A DNA stretch of 34,461 nucleotides from Aquificota bacterium (GTDB lineage Bacteria; Thermosulfidibacterota; Thermosulfidibacteria; Thermosulfidibacterales; B14-G1), in NCBI GenBank assembly GCA_015486015.1, contig WFSL01000025.1:1-34461 (forward strand), in the 5' to 3' direction. The translations under genes were made by a program, and so were the position numbers. Below the pieces are notes generated by a model. It saw only the letters and a list, made by a program, of their open reading frames with translations. It was not told the origin of the DNA and searched no databases. This document shows, one piece after another, positions 24,940-34,360 of the stretch. Position 1 is the stretch's first letter, and every line of letters starts with the position of its first letter.

Positions 24940-27900
24940 TTAGGCTTTAGTGCTCTCATCATCACTATCACTTCCCCTATGCCCGCTGGAATGGGAACCC
25001 CTGCGCAGTAAGATCCCACGCTCTCCCAAAGATTGAAAAACATAGTAGAGACCAGGAACTATCAGTATCCCCACGGTGGTAGCCACCAGCATACCGGAAA
25101 AGACCACAGTCCCTATATGCCTCCTGCTGGCAGCCCCTGCACCTGTGGCTACAACCATAGGAGATACACCAATGATAAAGGTGAAAGCCGTCATCAAAAC
25201 TGGGCGAAACCTAATCCTCGCACCATCCAAGGCAGCCTCCTCTATGGATGCCCCCTCTCTCCTCCTGTCCCTAGCAAACTCCACAATGAGAATGGCATTC
25301 TTGCTGGCCAGGCCCACCAACATCACCAGGCCTATCTGGGCATAAATGCTAAAGCTAAGACCGGTGATCTCGAGACCAAGTAGGGCCCCAAAAGCGGCCA
25401 CTGGGATGTAGAGGATGACCGGCATGGGCAGGGTCCAACTCTCATACTGGCCCACTAAGAAGAGATAGGCAAAGATGATGGCCAGAAAGAATAAAATCTG
25501 TACCTGCCCTTTTGTCTTCTGCTGCTGGAAGGAGGAGGAAGACCATTCATAGCCAAAGCCCTTAGGTAGCACCTTGGATGCCACCCTCTGCATGGCAGAC
25601 ATGGCCTCACCGGAGCTGCATCCAGGGGTTGCCTGCCCATTTATCTGAACACTGGGAAACTGGTTGTAACGATGGACAACCTTGGGGCCTAATACGGTCG
25701 AAAGACTCGCCATGCTGGTAAGCTTAACCATCTTTCCCTCAGTGTTGCGCACGTATATGTCGGTGATATCCGACAAGGCCTTTCTATAAGAGGCCTGGGC
25801 CTGGATTTTTACCTGGTATGTCCTATTGTAGAGATTAAAGTCGTTCACATACATGGAACCCAAATACGCCTGGAGGGTGGAAAAGACCCTGCTCACAGGT
25901 ACCTTAAGATACTCGGCCTTGGTACGGTCCAGATCTACATAGATCTGGGGTGTGTCCGCCCGATAGGTGGTAAAGACATTCATAAGGTGAGGATCCTGAT
26001 TGGCTGCAATGACCAATGACCTGGCAACAGCGGCCAGCTCCCTGGGACCTTGACCCTCCTTAGCCTCCAAGCGGAAGTCAAACCCCCCAGTCCTCCCAAG
26101 ACCGAGGATAACGGGAGGGGCAAATGCAAAGACCGTGGCAGAGGGGATCATCATCAGCCTCCCCTGTACCCTCCTTATAAGGCTGAGAAGATGCAGCTCC
26201 TTTCTCTTGCGTTTATTCCAGTCCTTCAGGTTCACAACACCGAAGCCTACGTTGGAGGCGACACCACTCAGGATACTGAATCCACTGACAGTAATAACGT
26301 TGTCTATACCTTCCATGCCCTTTATACCTTCACCGATTTTCTTCACCACCTCCATTGTGCGGGCCTGGGATGCACCCTCTGGGAGCTGAATATCCATGAA
26401 AAAGTAACCTTGATCTTCCATGGGCAGGAACCCCCTCGGTGTAATTCTGAACAGTAAGTATGAGGCACTAACCACCAAAAGGAACAACACGCCCAAAACC
26501 ACCAACTTCCTAATGAGCCAACCTGCCGCCGCCACGTAGCCACTTCGAGAGATAAGAAGAACCCTGTTAAACCAGGCAAAGGGTCCCCTTCTACGGAGAT
26601 GTACCTCCGATTTGAAGAACACTGCACACAGGGCGGGGCTCAGGGTGAGGGCACACACGGCAGAGATGATCACAGAGGTGCATATGGTCAAGGCAAACTG
26701 CCTGTAAAGCTGGCCGCTGAGACCAGGCACGAATGCTATAGGTACAAAGACAGCCAAGAGCACAAGCGTTGTCGCGATGATGGGGCCCGTAACCTGTTCC
26801 ATGCTTCTTACAGCCGCCTCTTTAGCAGCGAGACCTTCCTCCTCTATGAGGCGATGCACATTCTCCACCACCACTATGGCATCGTCCACCACAAGGCCTA
26901 TAGCCAAGACCAAGGCGAAGAGGGATATGGTATTGGCATTCATGCCCAAGGCTAGGAGAACAGCAAAGGTGCCAATGATAGAGACAGGTACGGCGATACT
27001 GGGAATAAGGGTGGCCCGCCAGTTTTGCAAAAAGAGGTATATGACAAAGATCACCAATAAGGCTGTAAAAAAGATGGTAACCTCTATCTCGTGAACAGAG
27101 GCCCGTATATACCTGGTGGAATCCATAATGATCTTGTAATCCACATCACTGGGCATCCCCTTCTTGAGGCGCTTTAACTCCTCCTTTACCTCATCCATAG
27201 ATTGGAGGGCATTGGCCCCTATGGCCCTGTAAACGGCCATACCTATGCAGGGTTTGCCATTCAGAAAGGAGGCTGTGGTGTAAGTCTCTCCACCCATCTT
27301 CACCTCTGCGATGTCCCCAATGCGCACCACAGCGCCGTTATTATTGGTTCGGACCACGATCCTTTTGAACTCCTCCACATCCTTCAGCCGCCCCTTGGCC
27401 CTCAGGGTGAGCTGCAGAGGTTGGCTTTTATCTATGGGTTCGGCACCTATGGTACCCAAAGCCGCCTGGATATTTTGACGACGTATAGCCTCCACTACAT
27501 CCTGAGGTGTGAGACCCATAGCCGCCATACGGTCGGGGTTGAGCCATACTCTCATGCTGTAACGCCTTTCCCCAAAGATATAGACGTCGCTTACCCCTTC
27601 CAGGCGCAGAAGGGCCTCCCTGATGTATCTGTCCACATAGTTGCTCAAAAACAGCTTAGACCTTGTGCCCCCAGGAGAGTAGAATATGACCACCGCCATC
27701 ATATTTAGGGATCTCTTGCGGATGTCCAGTCCCTGGTCCACCACCTCCTTAGGTAGCCTGGGCACAGCCAATTGCACCCTGTTCTGGACATTCACTTGGT
27801 CTATGTCGGGATTGGAACCTACGGCGAAGGTGACTGTAAGGGTATATAACCCGTCATTAGAGGAGGTGGATTCCATATAGAGCATCTTGTCTACCCCATT

Positions 27901-28110
27901 CATCTCCCTTTCAATGGGTGCGGCTACCGTCTGGGCCACCACCTGGGCACTGGCACCAGGATAATAGGCCCTCACCCTGACCTGGGGTGGTAAAATATGG
28001 GGAAACTTGGCCACGGGTATCCTAAGTAGCGATATGAACCCTGCCAGGGTAATGATGATGAAGATCACTACAGCCAGCCTGGGGCGTTCGATAAAGACAC
28101 GGGAAATCAC
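24940..28110 (-). CDS. RND multidrug efflux pump, HAE1/AcrB family
   Basis: The 1056-residue inner-membrane pump exports drugs or other hydrophobic compounds using the proton gradient. It has 12 predicted membrane helices, the N-terminus ISRVFIERPRLAVVI, the proton-relay pair Asp409-Asp410 in GLVVDDAIVVVEN, and the lysine in GLASKNAILIVEFA near residue 950. This is the hydrophobe-amphiphile class, not the heavy-metal class. The gene lies 12 bases after the membrane fusion protein. Substrate cannot be read from sequence. The C-terminal tail ends in a basic stretch, RRGSHSSGHRG, then an acidic run. Confidence 0.95.
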   Translation of the reverse strand: MISRVFIERPRLAVVIFIIITLAGFISLLRIPVAKFPHILPPQVRVRAYYPGASAQVVAQTVAAPIEREMNGVDKMLYMESTSSNDGLYTLTVTFAVGSNPDIDQVNVQNRVQLAVPRLPKEVVDQGLDIRKRSLNMMAVVIFYSPGGTRSKLFLSNYVDRYIREALLRLEGVSDVYIFGERRYSMRVWLNPDRMAAMGLTPQDVVEAIRRQNIQAALGTIGAEPIDKSQPLQLTLRAKGRLKDVEEFKRIVVRTNNNGAVVRIGDIAEVKMGGETYTTASFLNGKPCIGMAVYRAIGANALQSMDEVKEELKRLKKGMPSDVDYKIIMDSTRYIRASVHEIEVTIFFTALLVIFVIYLFLQNWRATLIPSIAVPVSIIGTFAVLLALGMNANTISLFALVLAIGLVVDDAIVVVENVHRLIEEEGLAAKEAAVRSMEQVTGPIIATTLVLLAVFVPIAFVPGLSGQLYRQFALTICTSVIISAVCALTLSPALCAVFFKSEVHLRRRGPFAWFNRVLLISRSGYVAAAGWLIRKLVVLGVLFLLVVSASYLLFRITPRGFLPMEDQGYFFMDIQLPEGASQARTMEVVKKIGEGIKGMEGIDNVITVSGFSILSGVASNVGFGVVNLKDWNKRKRKELHLLSLIRRVQGRLMMIPSATVFAFAPPVILGLGRTGGFDFRLEAKEGQGPRELAAVARSLVIAANQDPHLMNVFTTYRADTPQIYVDLDRTKAEYLKVPVSRVFSTLQAYLGSMYVNDFNLYNRTYQVKIQAQASYRKALSDITDIYVRNTEGKMVKLTSMASLSTVLGPKVVHRYNQFPSVQINGQATPGCSSGEAMSAMQRVASKVLPKGFGYEWSSSSFQQQKTKGQVQILFFLAIIFAYLFLVGQYESWTLPMPVILYIPVAAFGALLGLEITGLSFSIYAQIGLVMLVGLASKNAILIVEFARDRRREGASIEEAALDGARIRFRPVLMTAFTFIIGVSPMVVATGAGAASRRHIGTVVFSGMLVATTVGILIVPGLYYVFQSLGERGILLRRGSHSSGHRGSDSDDESTKA

Positions 28111-28122
28111 AGGTTACTTCCC

Positions 28123-29259
28123 CTATTCGCCTTTCTGGATAATGGCCTTCACCACCTGTCCGGGCCTTACCTTCTGAACACCCTCTACGATCACCCTGTC
28201 TCCTGGATTGAGGCCCGACTCCACTACCCACTCGGTGCCTACCTGTGGACCCAGTCGTAACCTCTTCTGCACAACCCGATCCCCTTTACCCACAACTAAG
28301 ACGTAGTGCCCTTCAAGATCCGTCATCACGGCCTTTTGGGGTATCACTACCATCTTTTGGGCCCTCTCTTGGCTCACCAAAACGTCCACGTACTCCCCTG
28401 GCCTTAGAAGGTGATCCCTGTTTTGAAAGAGGGCGTATACGGCTATGGTACCTGTGGATGGATCCACTTCGTTGTTTACGAAATCCACCCTCCCGGTTTC
28501 AGGGTACAGCTCCCCATTGGGGAGCCTTATGCGAACCTCCAAAAGTGGGTGATCTTCATTTTGAGGGGCCCTCCCCAAGACCCTTTGAAGTGATATCAGA
28601 TCCCTTTCACTGATGGAGTAAACCACTCTTATAGGCTCTATCTGAACGAGTCTGGCCAGAGGACCCTTTTCTGGCCCCACCAGATTCCCCTTAGTGAAAA
28701 AGGTCTTCCCTAAAAGTCCAGTGATAGGCGCCCTAATGGTAGTATACCCCAGATTGATCTTGGCCAATTCCAATTGGGCCTGGGCCTCCTTAAGCTTTGC
28801 CTTTGCCATCCTTTCGCTGGCTATGGCATCGTCTATTTCAGTGGCGGGTATGCTCTCGGGCCTGGCAGCTCTCAGCCTCGCCAGTCTTCTGCTCGCCCTG
28901 TACAGCTCAGCCCGTGCCTCTGCTATCTTTGCCATGTCCGCCTCGACCTCGGCCTGATAGGGCCCCTGCTCTATTACATACAAGAGGTCACCCTCTCGGA
29001 CATAGGCCCCCTCTTTGAAATTCACCTTCACCAAATACCCGCTGACCCTTGGTTGAATCTCTACGGTTTGGATGGCCTCCACATGACCCACGTATTTTTG
29101 TGGTGGATTCACATCCTTCATCAGGGCAGGCTGAACCACTACGGCGGGAGGTGGGAGTCTCCCAGGCCCTGGCGGGCCTGCAGTGGCCCATGCAGGAAGC
29201 ATCAATATGGAAAGCACTGCCGCTAAGCTCGATAGATAAATGCCTCTTCTTAGCCCCAT
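28123..29259 (-). CDS. RND efflux periplasmic adaptor (membrane fusion protein), AcrA family
   Basis: The 378-residue adaptor links the pump to the outer-membrane channel. It has a Sec signal peptide (about 1-26, cleavage near ATA-GPP) without a lipobox. Next come a lipoyl half-motif VEIQPRVSGYLVKVNFKEGAYVREGD (about 67-92, in two parts), a helical hairpin (about 95-165), the second lipoyl half starting TTIRAPITGLLGK, then beta-barrel and membrane-proximal domains. The lack of a lipid-anchor cysteine differs from E. coli AcrA but is common elsewhere. It is first in the operon, with a promoter and likely TetR operator upstream. Confidence 0.93.
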   Translation of the reverse strand: MGLRRGIYLSSLAAVLSILMLPAWATAGPPGPGRLPPPAVVVQPALMKDVNPPQKYVGHVEAIQTVEIQPRVSGYLVKVNFKEGAYVREGDLLYVIEQGPYQAEVEADMAKIAEARAELYRASRRLARLRAARPESIPATEIDDAIASERMAKAKLKEAQAQLELAKINLGYTTIRAPITGLLGKTFFTKGNLVGPEKGPLARLVQIEPIRVVYSISERDLISLQRVLGRAPQNEDHPLLEVRIRLPNGELYPETGRVDFVNNEVDPSTGTIAVYALFQNRDHLLRPGEYVDVLVSQERAQKMVVIPQKAVMTDLEGHYVLVVGKGDRVVQKRLRLGPQVGTEWVVESGLNPGDRVIVEGVQKVRPGQVVKAIIQKGE

Positions 29260-29294
29260 CCTCTCTTCCCTGGCCTTGACTTTTCCGAACAGCT

Positions 29295-29322
29295 ATTTTA
29301 AATGCAAATTTGAAAATGTCAA
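29295..29322 (-). promoter_or_regulatory. Efflux operon promoter covered by palindromic operator
   Basis: On the minus strand TTGACA (29317-29322) and TAAAAT (29295-29300) are 16 bases apart, a near-consensus sigma-70 promoter for the adaptor gene at 29259. An imperfect 23-base inverted repeat spans 29295-29317: ATTTT-A-AA on the left matches TT-G-AAAAT on the right at 7 of 8 positions around a 7-base centre. It covers the -10 box and the whole spacer, so a bound repressor would block RNA polymerase. The adjacent TetR regulator is the obvious candidate; that link is inference. Confidence 0.65.
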
Positions 29323-29336
29323 GAAAGGATGTGAGC

Positions 29337-29963
29337 ATGAGGGAAGACGGTAGGGAAACACGTAACCGCCTCCTGGAAGCAGCATGTGAGCTGTTTTCCA
29401 AGAAAGGCTATCACAAAGCCACAGTTGCGGAGATCTGTAAGAGGGCCGGTGTGAATGTGGCTGCCGTTAACTACTACTTTCACGACAAGGCCAGCCTCTA
29501 TGTAGAGGCCTGGAAACATGCATTCGAAAAGTATCCATGGCCAGAGTTATCTGACTCATCAACCTCCCCCGAAGAGCAGCTCCGTGCTTTGATCAACTAT
29601 TTGATCAGGAAATTTACCGATCAGGGATATCAGGGGCAATTTGCCCGATTATACATGATGGAGCTATTGAATCCCACAGGGTTGGTACGGAAGTGCTGGC
29701 ATGAACTAATTGAGCCAAGGAGGAGGACACTCTTAGAGATTATCCGCAAAGTCATGGGAAAGAAGACCGTAGACGAGGACGTGTTGCTTTGTGAATTGAG
29801 CATTGTCAATCAGTGCAGGGTCTTGTTGACAGTGAGACCATGTGATCTCGAGTATCTCCTCGATCAGCCCATCACCCCTGGTTTTCTGGAGAAACTTGCG
29901 AGCCATATAGCCGAATTCTCGCTGGCCGGGATGAAAGCAATTGGTAGAAAAGAGCACATATAA
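29337..29963 (+). CDS. TetR-family transcriptional regulator, CecR-like
   Basis: The 208-residue protein has the TetR helix-turn-helix: TRNRLLEAACELFSKKGYHK then ATVAEICKRAGVNVAAVNYYFHDK. Its ligand domain contains RLYMMELLNPTGLVRKCWHE and LCELSIVNQCRVLLTVRP, resembling the CecR (YbiH) C-terminal domain. ATG 29337 is chosen because AAAGGA (29324-29329) lies seven bases before it and because an earlier start at 29310 or 29316 would place the operator inside the coding region. It is divergent from the efflux operon and probably represses it. The thioesterase gene follows 15 bases after the stop. Confidence 0.9.
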   Translation: MREDGRETRNRLLEAACELFSKKGYHKATVAEICKRAGVNVAAVNYYFHDKASLYVEAWKHAFEKYPWPELSDSSTSPEEQLRALINYLIRKFTDQGYQGQFARLYMMELLNPTGLVRKCWHELIEPRRRTLLEIIRKVMGKKTVDEDVLLCELSIVNQCRVLLTVRPCDLEYLLDQPITPGFLEKLASHIAEFSLAGMKAIGRKEHI

Positions 29964-29978
29964 GGGAAGGAGAGAAAC

Positions 29979-30419
29979 ATGGAAAACGATGCCTCAAGAG
30001 TTGCAGCCGAGAGGGTGAAGAGGTACATCAGCAGCAAGGACAGGTTGATAGATCTGTTGGGAGCCAAGGTGTTAGAGGTCTCCCCTGGATACGCAAAGGT
30101 GGCCCTCACTGTAGAGGATAAGCACTTGAATGCAGCCAATGTTTGCCATGGTGGGGTCCTCTTCTCTTTAAGCGATCTGGCCTTTGCCCTGGCGAGCAAT
30201 AGCCACGGAAGCCTGGCACTGGCACTGGAGGTAAGCATGAGCTTTTTAAGAGCCGTTTCGATGGGTGAGCAGATCGTGGCAGAGGCAAAGGAAGCGCACT
30301 TAGGTAAAAAAACAGCTACATACATCATGACCGTGACCAATGCCAGAGGAGAGAAGATTGCCCTCACCAAAGGGACGGTTTACCGCTTTGATAGGCCTTT
30401 TCCACCAGAAGGGGAATAG
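29979..30419 (+). CDS. PaaI-family hotdog thioesterase
   Basis: The 146-residue single hotdog domain has the family motif [20 protein letters not shown] (about 51-70), including the conserved His-Gly-Gly and the Asp expected for catalysis. Members hydrolyse aryl-CoA or acyl-CoA thioesters, the best known being hydroxyphenylacetyl-CoA thioesterase. It follows tetR closely with a GGAG site upstream, so the two are probably cotranscribed. No phenylacetate pathway genes are present, so the substrate is unknown. Confidence 0.85.
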   Translation: MENDASRVAAERVKRYISSKDRLIDLLGAKVLEVSPGYAKVALTVEDKHLNAANVCHGGVLFSLSDLAFALASNSHGSLALALEVSMSFLRAVSMGEQIVAEAKEAHLGKKTATYIMTVTNARGEKIALTKGTVYRFDRPFPPEGE

Positions 30420-30539
30420 GCGGGATCCCAGATAACATCTGGCAATATTTCCTCCATCCCCATACAAAAACCTTGGGAAGGCCTTTTCTATCTCGAGGGT
30501 TTGTCCTATATTCCCTCAAGAGGGAGAAGGAGGGATTCA

Positions 30540-30866
30540 ATGGGTAGCTTCCACAGCTGGAGAGAGTTGCCAGTAAGAAGGCCAAAAGAAGGTGTCCAGA
30601 TGAGAGTGTTGTCCGGGGACAAGGGTATGATGGTCCTCTTCGATATTGAGCCGGAGGTGGAGATCGAACTTCACGCCCACCCCCATGAACAGATGGGCAC
30701 TGTTTTGGAAGGGGAGATCACTTTAAAGATAGGGGAAGAAGAACAGGTACTTAAGGCCGGGGATTGTTATGTAGCCCCTGCTAACTCTCCCCACAGCGCC
30801 CGCACTGGCAAGGAAGGAGCACGGGTAATAGATTTCTTTTCTCCACCACGGGAAGAATACAGATAG
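30540..30866 (+). CDS. Small single-domain cupin protein
   Basis: The 108-residue protein is one cupin barrel. The first metal motif reads [16 protein letters not shown] (two or three His, Glu near 49) and the second APANSPHSA has the closing His. Function in such small cupins ranges from enzymes to ligand binding, and nothing here decides it. ATG 30540 follows GGAGGG; the frame upstream to 30501 is probably not translated. ilvE-like follows after 10 bases. Confidence 0.8.
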   Translation: MGSFHSWRELPVRRPKEGVQMRVLSGDKGMMVLFDIEPEVEIELHAHPHEQMGTVLEGEITLKIGEEEQVLKAGDCYVAPANSPHSARTGKEGARVIDFFSPPREEYR

Positions 30867-30876
30867 GAGGCACAGA

Positions 30877-31791
30877 TTGGAAAAGGCAAAATACATCTGG
30901 TTTAATGGGGAGCTCATTCCATGGGATGAAGGGCATGTCCATTTGCTCACTCATACCCTCCATTATGGGCTTGGGGTATTTGAAGGGATACGCTGTTACA
31001 ATACCCCAAAGGGACCAGCAATCTTCAGAAACAAAGAACACATAGAGAGACTCTTCAACTCCGCCCATATAGTGAGGATGAAGGTCCCCTTCACCCGGGA
31101 AGAGCTGAGAAAAGGGATGTTCCAGTGCATCCAGGCAAATGACTTGAAAGAGTGCTATGTAAGGCCCATTATCTTTTATGGTGTAGGGGCCATGGGACTT
31201 AATCCTCTGAACAACCCTGTTGACGTGGCCATAATCTGCTGGCCGTGGGGGGCGTATCTGGGAGAAGAGGGGCTTAAGAAGGGCATTAGATGCAAAATCT
31301 CCTCTTTCACCAGGCATCATGTAAATATAGCTATGACAAAGGCAAAGGTATGCGGAAACTATGTGAATTCTCAGTTAGCCAAAATGGAAGCCCTGGAAGA
31401 TGGATACGACGAGGCCCTTATGCTGGACGTGGACGGTACTGTTACCGAGGGCTCGGGTGAGAACCTCTTCATTGTGAGAAAGGGGGTGATTAAAACCCCA
31501 CCTGTGATAGGGGTGTTGGAGGGAATCACAAGAGAGTCTATCATAGAATTGGCACAGGACAGGAATTACCCCCTGAGGGAAGAGAGAATATCGAGGGATG
31601 AGCTCTATATAAGTGACGAGGCATTCCTCTGCGGCACTGCTGCAGAGGTAACTCCCATAAGGGAAGTAGACAGGAGAACCATAGGTGCCGGACAACCAGG
31701 GCCTATCACGAGGCACCTTCAAGAGGCCTTCTTTAAGGCAGCAAGGGGAGAGGACCCCCGGTATGAGAAGTGGTTAGACTATGTAGAGTGA
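30877..31791 (+). CDS. ilvE: Branched-chain amino acid aminotransferase
   Basis: This class IV PLP aminotransferase interconverts leucine, isoleucine and valine with their keto acids. The 304-residue protein has [17 protein letters not shown] (about 25-41), the PLP lysine Lys157 in [14 protein letters not shown], and the cofactor motif [10 protein letters not shown] (about 191-200). The start is TTG 30877 after AGGAGG with 6-base spacing. No other ilv or leu gene is nearby. D-amino-acid aminotransferases and aminodeoxychorismate lyases share the fold, but overall similarity favours IlvE. Confidence 0.92.
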   Translation: MEKAKYIWFNGELIPWDEGHVHLLTHTLHYGLGVFEGIRCYNTPKGPAIFRNKEHIERLFNSAHIVRMKVPFTREELRKGMFQCIQANDLKECYVRPIIFYGVGAMGLNPLNNPVDVAIICWPWGAYLGEEGLKKGIRCKISSFTRHHVNIAMTKAKVCGNYVNSQLAKMEALEDGYDEALMLDVDGTVTEGSGENLFIVRKGVIKTPPVIGVLEGITRESIIELAQDRNYPLREERISRDELYISDEAFLCGTAAEVTPIREVDRRTIGAGQPGPITRHLQEAFFKAARGEDPRYEKWLDYVE

Positions 31792-31814
31792 AGAACAGGT
31801 GAGGAGGTGTAGCC

Positions 31815-32093
31815 ATGCCTATCTACGAGTATAAGTGCAACTTATGTGGTTACAAGTTTGAGAGATTTCAATCCTTCAGCGAGGACCCTGTAAGAACTTG
31901 TCCCCGCTGCGGTGGAGAGGTAAAAAGGCTCATCTCCCGCTCCTCCTTTATTCTAAGGGGCACAGGTTGGTATGCCACTGACTATGCTAAGAAGAATGGG
32001 GGAAGCGATGCCAGGACCTCCAGAGAGGAGAGAACACCTTCCAAATGCTCCAGCTGTTCAAGTGGCAACTGTTCTAATTATTCCTCGTCCTAA
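31815..32093 (+). CDS. FmdB-type zinc-ribbon protein
   Basis: The 92-residue protein starts [20 protein letters not shown] and has two Cys pairs, CNLC (8-11) and CPRC (29-32), the zinc ribbon of the FmdB family. FmdB was named as a putative regulator of formamidase genes, but most members have no known function. The tail is Ser- and Cys-rich ([15 protein letters not shown]), seen in many homologues. It ends 22 bases from the convergent NfeD-type gene. Confidence 0.85.
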   Translation: MPIYEYKCNLCGYKFERFQSFSEDPVRTCPRCGGEVKRLISRSSFILRGTGWYATDYAKKNGGSDARTSREERTPSKCSSCSSGNCSNYSSS

Positions 32094-32115
32094 GGTCACA
32101 ACCAACAAGCCCTTT

Positions 32116-33432
32116 CTAAGGCCCTCTGGGGGTCTCCTCCTGGGGGTCCACTTCAAGCATGAGCCCCTTCACACCCACTACCTTTACCTTTGTACCAGGC
32201 AGGATGGGTCTTGAAGAAACAGCCTTCCATATCTCACCATGCACAAAGACCTGCCCACCGGAGAAATCCACCTTCGACCTGGCCACACCCTCCTCCCCCA
32301 CCAGGCTCTCTGCACCAGAGTAGGGCCTCCTTAACTGGGCCCGAAGACCTGCTGCCACGATAGCTACCATAAAAAGCACAGTGGACATAGCCACAGGGGC
32401 CACTACCCTGAGGGACACCTTCAGATACTTCGCCGAGGTGTCCACAAGCATAAGGGAACCCAGAAAGAACGAAACCACGCCGCCCGCCGTTAAAAGGCCG
32501 TGAGAGGGGACCTTTATATCCAAGATCATGAGGCCAAGTCCAAAAAGTATGAGAAAAACTCCCGCATAGCTGAGGGGGAGGGTGTGAAATGAGTAGAAGG
32601 AAAGTATCAGGAATATTACCCCTACTATACCAGGAAATATGAGTCCAGGGTTGGAGAGCTCAAAGAGCAAACCGTAGAAACCCAAGATGGCTAAAATATA
32701 AGCCACATTGGGGATGGAGAGAAAGTAAAGGATCCTCTCCTTGGCAGTGGGTTTACATTCCTTCACCGAGGCACCGGCAAGGTGCAAGATAACTGGGCCC
32801 CTGGAAGTCCTCACCCTTCTCCCCTCCACATCTTTCAAAAGCTGGGGCAGAGAGGGGGCAATGAGGTCTATAGCCCCTACTTTCAGGGCCTCCTTTGCCG
32901 GAATAGAACTGCTGGCCAAGACTGCATCCTCAAACCACGAGCACACCCTCCCACGTTCCCTGGCTATAGACTCCAAGAAGGCAAGCGCATCATTGGCGAC
33001 CTTCTCCTGCATGGTCTTCCCCATCTTCCCCCCTATGGACACAGGATGGGCAGCACCCGCATTGGTCCCAGGAGCCATTGCTGCAACGTTGCCCGCCTCG
33101 AGGACAAAAAGCCCTGCCGAGGCTGCGCGGGCACCAGGAGGATAAACGTAAGTGATTATGGGCAAAGGGGCTCCCATTATGGCCTTCACAATCTCCCTCA
33201 TGGAGGTATCCAGCCCACCGGGAGTATCCAAGAGTATCACTACGCCATCTATCCCTGAAGCGACCCCAGCCTTCACGCCTCTACAGATATAACTGGCCAT
33301 AGGGGGGTTGATCACCCCTTTCAGCTCCAATACCTCAACCTGCGCTCCACCTGCCAAGGGTACATGCAAAAGCAGCGTGATCAAAATGAAGAGGAAGCTT
33401 GTCACAAAACAGCGATTAAGGCACGGTAACAT
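32116..33432 (-). CDS. NfeD-type membrane serine protease (NfeD1b, ClpP-like)
   Basis: The 438-residue protein has a signal peptide (about 10-30), a ClpP-like protease domain with nucleophile Ser105 in ARAASAGLFV and general base Lys144 in TMQEKVAND, four or five membrane helices (about 240-370), and a C-terminal OB-fold NfeD domain. Characterised archaeal 1510-N homologues cleave the C-terminal hydrophobic region of stomatin. The usual stomatin/slipin partner gene is not downstream here: the next gene, fmdB-like, is on the other strand. It overlaps the phosphoesterase gene by 17 bases. Confidence 0.92.
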   Translation of the reverse strand: MLPCLNRCFVTSFLFILITLLLHVPLAGGAQVEVLELKGVINPPMASYICRGVKAGVASGIDGVVILLDTPGGLDTSMREIVKAIMGAPLPIITYVYPPGARAASAGLFVLEAGNVAAMAPGTNAGAAHPVSIGGKMGKTMQEKVANDALAFLESIARERGRVCSWFEDAVLASSSIPAKEALKVGAIDLIAPSLPQLLKDVEGRRVRTSRGPVILHLAGASVKECKPTAKERILYFLSIPNVAYILAILGFYGLLFELSNPGLIFPGIVGVIFLILSFYSFHTLPLSYAGVFLILFGLGLMILDIKVPSHGLLTAGGVVSFFLGSLMLVDTSAKYLKVSLRVVAPVAMSTVLFMVAIVAAGLRAQLRRPYSGAESLVGEEGVARSKVDFSGGQVFVHGEIWKAVSSRPILPGTKVKVVGVKGLMLEVDPQEETPRGP

Positions 33433-33916
33433 GTCTTCCTTCTACCCGGTCCCCCACAATCTCTAATACCCCAAGCGTTTTGAGGGAGGTGAATCTTGTG
33501 TCTGTAGGGGTACCAGGGTTGAATAGTAACGTACCATGGATGAGCCTGTTTGCAGGCCTATGAGAGTGGCCAAAGACAATACACTGAACCCGATCCTGGG
33601 CAAAAGATTCCATCACTCTCTCCTCCAGGCCATGAGGAGCTCCCCACCCATGGATAAGTCCAATCCTCACTCCCTCCACCTGAACCACCTCCCTTATGGG
33701 GAGCACTTCCTGAAGCGGATAAGGATCCATGTTGCCTCTCACTGCCTTTACAGGTGCCACCTCCAATAAACAATCCAGCACCTCCTGGGAAACCAAATCC
33801 CCAGCATGAAGAATAAGAGATACCCCCTCCCCTCTGAATATCTCTATCACTGTACGAGGCAGCTTAGGGACAACTACAGGAATATGGGTATCAGCTATCA
33901 CCCCCACCTTAACCAT
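33416..33916 (-). CDS. YfcE/MJ0936-type metallophosphoesterase
   Basis: The 166-residue protein is a minimal calcineurin-like phosphodiesterase with all metal ligands visible: Asp9 and His11 (ADTH), Asp40 (HAGD), Asn62 (GNMD), His89 (HGWG), and His117 and His119 (GHSH). Homologues hydrolyse phosphodiesters such as bis-pNPP, with natural substrates mostly unknown. The ATG is followed at the far end by a 17-base overlap with the NfeD-type gene, so the two are probably translated together. Confidence 0.92.
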   Translation of the reverse strand: MVKVGVIADTHIPVVVPKLPRTVIEIFRGEGVSLILHAGDLVSQEVLDCLLEVAPVKAVRGNMDPYPLQEVLPIREVVQVEGVRIGLIHGWGAPHGLEERVMESFAQDRVQCIVFGHSHRPANRLIHGTLLFNPGTPTDTRFTSLKTLGVLEIVGDRVEGRHVTVP

Positions 33917-34075
33917 GAAATTGCCTCTTCGAACCCAAAGAAAAAGGCCACCTTACCCTGCCCTGAGTGATCTACCTCCCCACTTCTATATTTGCCTCTT
34001 CCCAAGTTTTTGGGCCAGATAATCTGATCCCAACCCACCGCCTCCACAACACTACCACCTAAACCTCCAAATAAC

Positions 34076-34360
34076 TCAAACGATGGGCTTATTGACCGCC
34101 TCTTTCATCTCTTTCCCAGGCTTGAAATAGGGAACCCGCTTTGGAGGAATCTGTATCTCCTCTCCAGTCCTGGGATTGCGCCCCCTTCTGGCCCTCTTCA
34201 CCTTTACTCGGAAACAACCGAAGCCACGAAGCTCCACCTTATCGCTGCCCTCGATGGCCTCCACTATGGAACGAAACACGGTGTTGACTATGGCCTCTGC
34301 CTCTTTCTTGGTAGTGTCCAGCTTTTCGGCCACGCACTCCACAAGGTCCGCCTTGGTCAT
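34076..34360 (-). CDS. HU/IHF-family DNA-binding protein
   Basis: The 94-residue histone-like protein starts TKADLVECVAEKL and has the DNA-binding arm signature GFGCFRVKVKRARRGRNPRTGE with IPPKRVPYFKPGK after it. A proline in the arm (NPRTGE) should intercalate in bent DNA. HU or an IHF subunit are both possible from sequence; a cysteine at residue 49 is uncommon. The ATG overlaps the stop of the upstream reading frame as ATGA, with GGAGGTGA just before it. Confidence 0.92.
   Translation of the reverse strand: MTKADLVECVAEKLDTTKKEAEAIVNTVFRSIVEAIEGSDKVELRGFGCFRVKVKRARRGRNPRTGEEIQIPPKRVPYFKPGKEMKEAVNKPIV

Noticed and set aside
27202-27708. 168-residue plus-strand frame within the RND pump gene
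   Set aside because: Antisense to conserved pump sequence, no ribosome-binding site or recognisable domain.
29310-29336. Earlier TetR starts at 29310 (TTG) and 29316 (ATG)
   Set aside because: They lie within the palindrome and promoter region and lack a ribosome-binding site; ATG 29337 has AAAGGA at good distance.
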